A stretch of DNA of 9,887 nt, taken from Succinivibrio sp. (lineage in GTDB: Bacteria; Pseudomonadota; Gammaproteobacteria; Enterobacterales; Succinivibrionaceae). Made by a program: the position numbers and the translations under genes. Within the stretch, counting starts at the first letter, position 1; the number at the start of each line of letters is the position of its first letter. Under the pieces are notes generated by a model that was not told where the DNA came from, did not search any database, and saw only the letters and a program-made list of their open reading frames with translations. This document shows positions 5,492 to 9,887 of this stretch, piece after piece. The stretch spans positions 1-9,887 of the forward strand of contig JAGDBH010000237.1 of NCBI GenBank assembly GCA_017959135.1, read 5' to 3'.

Positions 5492-5746
5492 ATGGCTAAA
5501 GTACAATCACTTCAAGATCCATTCTTAAATGCATTACGTAAGGAACATATTGTCGTTTCAATTTACCTTGTAAACGGAATTAAGCTTCAGGGACAGGTTG
5601 AGTCTTTCGACCAGTTCGTAGTTCTGTTAAAGAACCAGGTAAGCCAGATGGTTTATAAGCATGCAATTTCAACCATCGTTCCAGCTCGCGCAGTTAACAT
5701 CACTACTGGCGACGAGAAAGAAGAAGAAAATCAATCTGCTGAATAA
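5492..5746 (+). CDS. hfq: RNA-binding protein Hfq
   Basis: Hfq is the hexameric Sm-like chaperone that pairs small RNAs with mRNAs in the cytoplasm. At 84 residues the protein follows E. coli Hfq almost residue for residue through the core. [15 protein letters not shown] (2-16) includes proximal-face Q8 and D9. The Sm1 motif spans [21 protein letters not shown] (22-42), with distal-site Y25 and K31 and proximal F42. Sm2 contains [10 protein letters not shown] (55-64), with the K56-H57 pair. The rim reads R16-K17-E18-H19, against R-R-E-R in E. coli. The C-terminal tail is about 18 residues shorter than in E. coli and ends in an acidic run ([11 protein letters not shown]). AGGGA six bases before the ATG is a good ribosome site. 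The gene heads a probable hfq-hflX-hflK-hflC operon, 29 nt ahead of hflX. Confidence 0.98.
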   Translation: MAKVQSLQDPFLNALRKEHIVVSIYLVNGIKLQGQVESFDQFVVLLKNQVSQMVYKHAISTIVPARAVNITTGDEKEEENQSAE

Positions 5747-5775
5747 ACATTTGTTCAATTTGAGACTGATTCATA

Positions 5776-7119
5776 ATGCCCAAACAAGAGTTTGAGTCGT
5801 TAGGCTCGACGCTATTAGTGCATGTTGAGTTAACTCAGATTCAATCACAAGAAGACCTAAAAGAATTACAGCTTCTAACAGAATCTGCATTAGGTGATGT
5901 TGTCGAGAGTGTTTCTTGTAAAAGAGATGCTCCGGATCCTAGCACCTTCATCGGCTCAGGTAAGGTCGAGGAAGTAGCCTCTTTAGTTAATGCACTTGAT
6001 GTTCAGACTGTAATTTTCAACAACAGTCTAACTCCTGCTCAGGAAAGAAATCTTGAAAAAGCCTTCGGCGTAAGAGTGATGGATAGAGTCGCTCTTATTC
6101 TTACCATTTTTGCTCAAAGAGCCCGCACTTATGAAGGTAAATTACAGGTAGAACTTGCTCAGCTTCAGTATGAGCAGGCCCGTCTGGTCAGAGGTTGGAC
6201 CCACCTTGAAAGACAGAAAGGTGGTTTTGGTCTTAGAGGTGGACCTGGTGAAACTCAGATCGAGCTTGATAGACGTGCACTAAGAGAAAGAATAGCTGCT
6301 ATTAAAAAGTCTCTTGAAGTAGTGGCTTCACGACGAGAGCAGAACCGCAGTCTTCGAAAGAAAAATTCCATTCCGGTTGTTTCCTTTGTTGGTTATACCA
6401 ATGCAGGAAAATCAACTCTGTTTAACCTTCTTACCAATGCTAAGGTTTATGCCGCAAACCAGCTGTTTGCGACACTGGATCCGACGCTTCGCACCATTGA
6501 GCTTCCTGTTGTTGGAAAAACTGTTCTGGCCGACACTGTAGGCTTCATAAGACATCTTCCTCACGATCTTGTTGCTGCCTTTAAGGGCACCCTGGAAGAA
6601 ACAGCGCAGGCTGATCTTCTAATGCATATCGTGGATGCTTCCGATGAGAGAAAGGAGTCCAATATTGATGCAGTAAATGCGGTACTGGATCAGGTCGGAG
6701 CTTCGGAAGTAAAAACTCTTATTGTGTACAACAAGGCAGATCTTGTGAAAGACTGTGCCAGCAATATCATAAGAGACGAAAGCGGAAAACCTACTCGAGT
6801 CTATGTAAGTGCAAAGACCGGATGGGGCATTGATAATTTATTATCAGCAGTTAGTGAATTATTATCTGATAATTTATGTGAATTTACTGTTAAGATAGGA
6901 GCTGAAAATGGAAGATTACGCAGTCTTTTATATGCAGCAAAATCGGTAGATTCAGAGAACTATGATGATGAGGGATTTGCTGTACTTAATATAAGAATTA
7001 CAGCGGTTGAGGCTTCTATTATAGATAGCAAGACCAACGGAGAACTTTCATTGTGCTGTTCATCACTGGAAAAGCCATGGAAGAAAAGTAACGAATTTGA
7101 TTTTGACTCAGTGAATTAG
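5776..7119 (+). CDS. hflX: GTPase HflX (ribosome-splitting/rescue factor)
   Basis: HflX is a 50S-binding GTPase that splits stalled 70S ribosomes under heat or antibiotic stress. The 447-residue product has the N-terminal HflX domain (about 12-180), with TPAQERNLE (86-94), AQRARTYEGKLQVELAQL (113-130), WTHLERQKGG (141-150) and the GGPGETQIELDRR loop (155-167), then a short basic coiled coil. The G domain carries G1 GYTNAGKST (206-214), G2 ATLDPT (232-237), G3 DTVGF (253-257), G4 NKAD (319-322) and G5 SAK (345-347). A C-terminal domain (about 368-447) diverges from E. coli and is about 20 residues longer. All nucleotide-binding motifs are intact, so it should be active. An in-frame stop lies three codons before the ATG. 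There is no strong ribosome site, so translation may be coupled to hfq 29 nt upstream; hflK starts 5 nt downstream. Confidence 0.97.
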   Translation: MPKQEFESLGSTLLVHVELTQIQSQEDLKELQLLTESALGDVVESVSCKRDAPDPSTFIGSGKVEEVASLVNALDVQTVIFNNSLTPAQERNLEKAFGVRVMDRVALILTIFAQRARTYEGKLQVELAQLQYEQARLVRGWTHLERQKGGFGLRGGPGETQIELDRRALRERIAAIKKSLEVVASRREQNRSLRKKNSIPVVSFVGYTNAGKSTLFNLLTNAKVYAANQLFATLDPTLRTIELPVVGKTVLADTVGFIRHLPHDLVAAFKGTLEETAQADLLMHIVDASDERKESNIDAVNAVLDQVGASEVKTLIVYNKADLVKDCASNIIRDESGKPTRVYVSAKTGWGIDNLLSAVSELLSDNLCEFTVKIGAENGRLRSLLYAAKSVDSENYDDEGFAVLNIRITAVEASIIDSKTNGELSLCCSSLEKPWKKSNEFDFDSVN

Positions 7120-7124
7120 AAACT

Positions 7125-8345
7125 ATGGAAAATAATAAAGATCTAATGGGCTGGAATGCTCCCGGCTCAAATAATTCTTCAGACGAAGATAAACAGAGAA
7201 ACACGGACCCTTGGGGGCGTACCGTTAAACGCAATAATGATCCTGTTCAGGAGATTCTGAATCTTTTAAAGAATTTCCTTGGCAACAAGAAATCAGGCTC
7301 AAATGGCGGCTCAAAGCAGGATAAGGCCAGCATCAATGTGATTGGTCTTATTATTCCCGTTGTTCTTGGCTTTTATATCTTCAGCGGATTCTACACCGTA
7401 AGAGAAGCTGAGAAGGGCGTTGTTCTTCGTTTCGGTAAGGTTTATAACGTTGTTGATTCCGGTCTGAGATGGAAATTCTCCGGTATCGATACTGTTAATG
7501 TTGTTGATATTGAACAGGTTCGCTCTATTCAGTCATCAGGCACAATGCTGACTGAAGATGAGAACGTTGTTATTGTTGAAATGGATGTTCAGTACAGAAT
7601 TTCAGACCCTGTTAAATATCTGTACTCAGTTGTAAATCCAGACAATACTCTTCTGGAAGCAACAGACAGTGCCTTAAGATATGTTGTTGGCCATACTCTA
7701 ATGGATGACATTCTAACTTCCGGAAGAGAGATGGTAAGACAGACCACCCGTGAGCTTCTGACCTCAATTATTGAACCATATAATACCGGTCTTACAATTG
7801 TTGATGTTAACTTCCTTCCTGCAAGAGCTCCTGAGCAGGTAAAAGAAGCCTTCGATGATGCTATTGCCGCACAGGAAGATGAGCAGAGATACAAGCGAGA
7901 GGCAGAGGCTTATGCTAACGAAGTTCTGCCAAAGGCTGAAGGTCAGGTTCAGAGAATCAGACAGGAAGCTGAAGGTTACCGCTCACAGGTAGTTCTAAAG
8001 GCAGAAGGTGAGGTTGCAAGATTCGAAAAGGTTCTGCCTGAGTACAATGCTGCTCCTGAAATCACCAAGACCAGAATTTATCTTGAAACCATGCAGGATG
8101 TTCTTTCAAAGTCTCAGAAGATTCTTCTGGATACTCCTAAAGGTTCATCCCCTGTACTTTATCTTCCTCTTCCTCAGAATGGTATGCAGCAGCTTCCTTC
8201 TAAGCCAAAGGCCTTAGAGGATAACAGCAGTGTAAATTCCAAGGATCTGACAGATAAGGATAATGTAACCGTAACCGAGTCATATCCTCCTTTATCAGGA
8301 AATACTCAGAGCACTTACGGAACTTCATCAAGAAGGGGTAGATAA
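7125..8345 (+). CDS. hflK: FtsH protease modulator HflK (SPFH/band-7 membrane protein)
   Basis: HflK assembles with HflC into a large inner-membrane cage that encloses FtsH and modulates its proteolysis of membrane proteins. In this 406-residue protein the N-terminal cytoplasmic segment keeps the HflK_N pattern: MGWNAPG (8-14), then DPWGR (28-32), then a Gly/Ser/Lys-rich linker. A single transmembrane helix spans about 72-92. The SPFH domain follows, with EAEKGVVLRFGKV (94-106), a central VEMDVQYRISDP (151-162) and VDVNFLPARAPEQVKEAFD (226-244). A long charged helix (about 245-305) contains repeated KAEG units (270-273, 292-295). The tail (about 350-406) is polar and low-complexity. The length is close to E. 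coli HflK (419). It has no clear ribosome site and starts 5 nt after the hflX stop, which suggests translational coupling. Its last base overlaps the hflC start codon (TAATG). Confidence 0.97.
   Translation: MENNKDLMGWNAPGSNNSSDEDKQRNTDPWGRTVKRNNDPVQEILNLLKNFLGNKKSGSNGGSKQDKASINVIGLIIPVVLGFYIFSGFYTVREAEKGVVLRFGKVYNVVDSGLRWKFSGIDTVNVVDIEQVRSIQSSGTMLTEDENVVIVEMDVQYRISDPVKYLYSVVNPDNTLLEATDSALRYVVGHTLMDDILTSGREMVRQTTRELLTSIIEPYNTGLTIVDVNFLPARAPEQVKEAFDDAIAAQEDEQRYKREAEAYANEVLPKAEGQVQRIRQEAEGYRSQVVLKAEGEVARFEKVLPEYNAAPEITKTRIYLETMQDVLSKSQKILLDTPKGSSPVLYLPLPQNGMQQLPSKPKALEDNSSVNSKDLTDKDNVTVTESYPPLSGNTQSTYGTSSRRGR
8333..8338 (+). promoter_or_regulatory. Strong ribosome binding site of hflC, inside the hflK 3' end
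   Basis: AAGGGG lies six bases before the hflC ATG, within the last codons of hflK. It is the only strong Shine-Dalgarno match among hflX, hflK and hflC and fixes the hflC start at 8345, where the TAATG overlap couples the two genes. Confidence 0.7.
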
Positions 8346-9340
8346 TGAATAAGAATACTTTAAATATCGGACTTATTCTGTTATTTGTTCTGGCTTTTAT
8401 CGGCTTTAACAGTTTATATGTTGTAACAGAAGGTACTAAGGGAATTGTTACCAGATTCGGTAAGGTTGTAAGAGCTTCTGACGGTAAACTTGAAATTGTG
8501 GAGCCTGGTCTTCACTTCAAGGCTCCTTTCATTGACCAGGTTAAAGCCTTGGATGTAAAGATTCAGACCATCAGCTCATCTGCAGACAGATTCGTTACAT
8601 CAGAGAAGAAGGACGTTATCATTGATTCCTACGTTAAGTGGCAGATCCTTGATGCCGCAACCTATTATCTGACCACTGCAGGTGGTAACAAGATGCAGGC
8701 TGAAGAGCTGTTAAGACGCCGTATTAATAACTCTCTGAGAAGTCAGATTGGTAGACTTACAATTCATCAGATTGTTTCAGGCCAGAATTCTGGCAAGAAT
8801 ACTTCAACTCCTGAGGATGAGAACGTATTCGATTCAACTGATTCAGAGGTAGTTGCTGTTGCAAGTCAGTCAAAGCGTGATGAGGTTATGCAGAACGCTT
8901 TAAAGGATATCGGTGCATCTGCAAAGGCTCTGGGTATCAAGATTGTTGATGTTAGAATCAAGCAGATCAATCTTCCTCCAGAGGTTTCAAATTCCATTTA
9001 CCAGCGTATGCGTGCTGAGCGTGATGCTGTTGCTAAGCTGCACAGATCTCAGGGTAGAAAGGAAGCTGAAGCAATCAAGGCTCATGCAGATAGAGAAGTT
9101 GTTGTTAAGATTGCAGAAGCAGAACGTCAGGCCAGAACTCTTCGAGGCGAAGGCGATGCGGAAGCTACAAGAATTTATGCTCAGGCCTACAAACAGAACC
9201 CACAGCTGTTTGAATTCTTAAGGTCAATGGATGCCTATAAGAAGTCAATGACCTCGGGAAAGGATGTTTTAGTACTGAAACCTGACAGCGAGTTCTTTAA
9301 GTTCTTTAATAACGCAAATGGTGCAAAAGCTACAAATTAA
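8345..9340 (+). CDS. hflC: FtsH protease modulator HflC (SPFH/band-7 membrane protein)
   Basis: HflC is the obligate partner of HflK in the membrane complex around FtsH. The 331-residue product is close to the E. coli length (334). One transmembrane helix at the N-terminus (about 7-25) leads into the SPFH domain: VTEGTKGIVTRFGKV (27-41), EPGLHFKAPF (53-62), DSYVKWQI (94-101) and VDVRIKQINLP (201-211). A polar, acidic Ser/Thr/Asn-rich stretch at about 145-177 interrupts the domain where E. coli HflC also has a variable segment. The charged helix that follows includes MRAERDAVAKLHRSQGRKEAEA (222-243) and RGEGDAEATRIYAQAY (267-282). The C-terminus ends VLVLKPDSEFFKFF (308-321), the HflC-type ending. 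It overlaps hflK by one base, has its own AAGGGG ribosome site, and is the last gene before a strong terminator. Confidence 0.97.
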   Translation: MNKNTLNIGLILLFVLAFIGFNSLYVVTEGTKGIVTRFGKVVRASDGKLEIVEPGLHFKAPFIDQVKALDVKIQTISSSADRFVTSEKKDVIIDSYVKWQILDAATYYLTTAGGNKMQAEELLRRRINNSLRSQIGRLTIHQIVSGQNSGKNTSTPEDENVFDSTDSEVVAVASQSKRDEVMQNALKDIGASAKALGIKIVDVRIKQINLPPEVSNSIYQRMRAERDAVAKLHRSQGRKEAEAIKAHADREVVVKIAEAERQARTLRGEGDAEATRIYAQAYKQNPQLFEFLRSMDAYKKSMTSGKDVLVLKPDSEFFKFFNNANGAKATN

Positions 9341-9344
9341 TCAC

Positions 9345-9386
9345 ATACCTAAATCATTTTTGTATAATGATTTAGGTATTTTTTTT
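9345..9386 (+). terminator. Intrinsic terminator of the hfq-hflXKC operon
   Basis: ATACCTAAATCAT (9345-9357) pairs perfectly with ATGATTTAGGTAT (9367-9379) and can gain one more A-T pair, leaving a loop of about 7 nt. Eight T (9379-9386) follow. It starts 5 nt after the hflC stop codon. This separates the operon from purA, unless read-through or a promoter in the loop feeds purA. Confidence 0.9.
9363..9368 (+). promoter_or_regulatory. Candidate -10 element for purA, inside the terminator loop
   Basis: A perfect TATAAT lies on the loop and inner 3' arm of the terminator, 49 nt before the purA start codon. I see no good -35 at the normal distance. With a terminator immediately upstream purA needs its own promoter, and this is the best match in the 77-bp gap. 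Confidence 0.35.
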
Positions 9387-9417
9387 GGCAATAATTCGGA
9401 ACGAGGATAAAAACAAA

Positions 9418-9887
9418 ATGCCTAATAATGTTATTGTGCTTGGTACACAATGGGGTGATGAAGGTAAAGGTAAGATCGCTGATTTACTGACTTCAAAGGC
9501 TAATATTGTTGTTCGCAGTCAGGGTGGTAACAATGCTGGTCACACTCTGGTTGTAGGAAACAAAAAGGTTGTTGTAAGACTTGTTCCTTCTGGAATTTTA
9601 CACAAGGATTGCCTATGTCTGATCGGCTCAGGTGTTGTTGTAAATCCAGGTGCACTATTTGAAGAAATTGAAGAATTAAACAAGGCTGGTGTAGAGAATG
9701 TAGAAGCCAGAATTAAGATTTCTGGAGCTTCATCTCTGCTTCTTCCTGTTCATCCTGCTATTGATAAAGGCTCTGAGAAATTAAGAGGTAAGGGCGCAAT
9801 CGGCACAACAGGCAGAGGTATCGGTCCTTGCTATGAAGATAAGGTTGCCCGTCGTGGCGTAAGGGTTGGTGACCTTTATGACATGGA
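9418..9887 (+). CDS. purA: Adenylosuccinate synthetase, N-terminal 156 codons (3' end outside window)
   Basis: PurA joins IMP and aspartate using GTP to make adenylosuccinate, the first committed step from IMP to AMP, in the cytoplasm. The visible part matches E. coli PurA throughout. [11 protein letters not shown] (9-19) is the glycine-rich active-site loop with catalytic D14. [11 protein letters not shown] (33-43) carries catalytic H42. [11 protein letters not shown] (71-81) and [32 protein letters not shown] (125-156) follow. The full family length is about 430 residues, so roughly a third is present and the frame is open at the window edge. GAGGA lies 10 bases before the ATG. The gene follows hflC as in E. 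coli, but without the small yjeT gene that lies between them there, and behind a strong terminator. Confidence 0.97.
   Translation, partial: MPNNVIVLGTQWGDEGKGKIADLLTSKANIVVRSQGGNNAGHTLVVGNKKVVVRLVPSGILHKDCLCLIGSGVVVNPGALFEEIEELNKAGVENVEARIKISGASSLLLPVHPAIDKGSEKLRGKGAIGTTGRGIGPCYEDKVARRGVRVGDLYDM

Overview
The window looks like chromosomal DNA of a low-GC gammaproteobacterium. Hfq, HflX, HflK, HflC and PurA all read as close relatives of the Escherichia coli proteins and lie in the same order (hfq-hflX-hflK-hflC-purA). Base composition is A/T-rich and arginine is mostly encoded by AGA/CGT. That mix, next to a non-PTS sugar uptake locus, suggests an anaerobic gut or rumen member of the Aeromonadales/Succinivibrionaceae. 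The taxonomic placement is inference from family resemblance, not a search result.

Layout. (1) Positions 1-853, minus strand: the first 284 codons of a DUF2786-type protein of unknown function, running off the left edge. (2) 854-979: a short gap with a -10-like element for that gene and a clear intrinsic terminator for the next gene. (3) 980-5153: a sugar utilisation locus. A 12-helix MFS sugar/H+ symporter (minus) is divergent from a LacI-family repressor (plus), which is followed by a PfkB-family fructokinase-like kinase (plus) and a strong terminator. The 474-bp divergent region carries three sites built on the same palindrome, TGCAA-N4-TTGC. One lies between the -35 and -10 of the predicted transporter promoter, one on the predicted start point of the repressor gene, and one in the transporter leader. 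A fourth copy lies inside the repressor gene. (4) 5154-5491: an A/T-rich leader with an extended -10 promoter and a hairpin before hfq. (5) 5492-9340: hfq, hflX, hflK and hflC, tightly packed and probably one operon, closed by a 13-bp-stem terminator. (6) 9418-9887: the N-terminal third of purA, running off the right edge.

How it works together. The sugar locus fits import of a free hexose (fructose is the best guess) by proton symport, cytoplasmic phosphorylation by the kinase, and local repression by the LacI-family protein, which probably controls both itself and the transporter. The second block is housekeeping: Hfq is the sRNA chaperone, HflX a ribosome-splitting GTPase, HflK/HflC the membrane scaffold around FtsH, and PurA the first committed step of AMP synthesis.

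I saw no tRNA, rRNA, CRISPR array, insertion sequence, phage gene or obviously new multi-gene system. The points most worth a second look are the operator set, the atypical hinge of the repressor, and a roughly 88-residue insertion in a periplasmic loop of the transporter.
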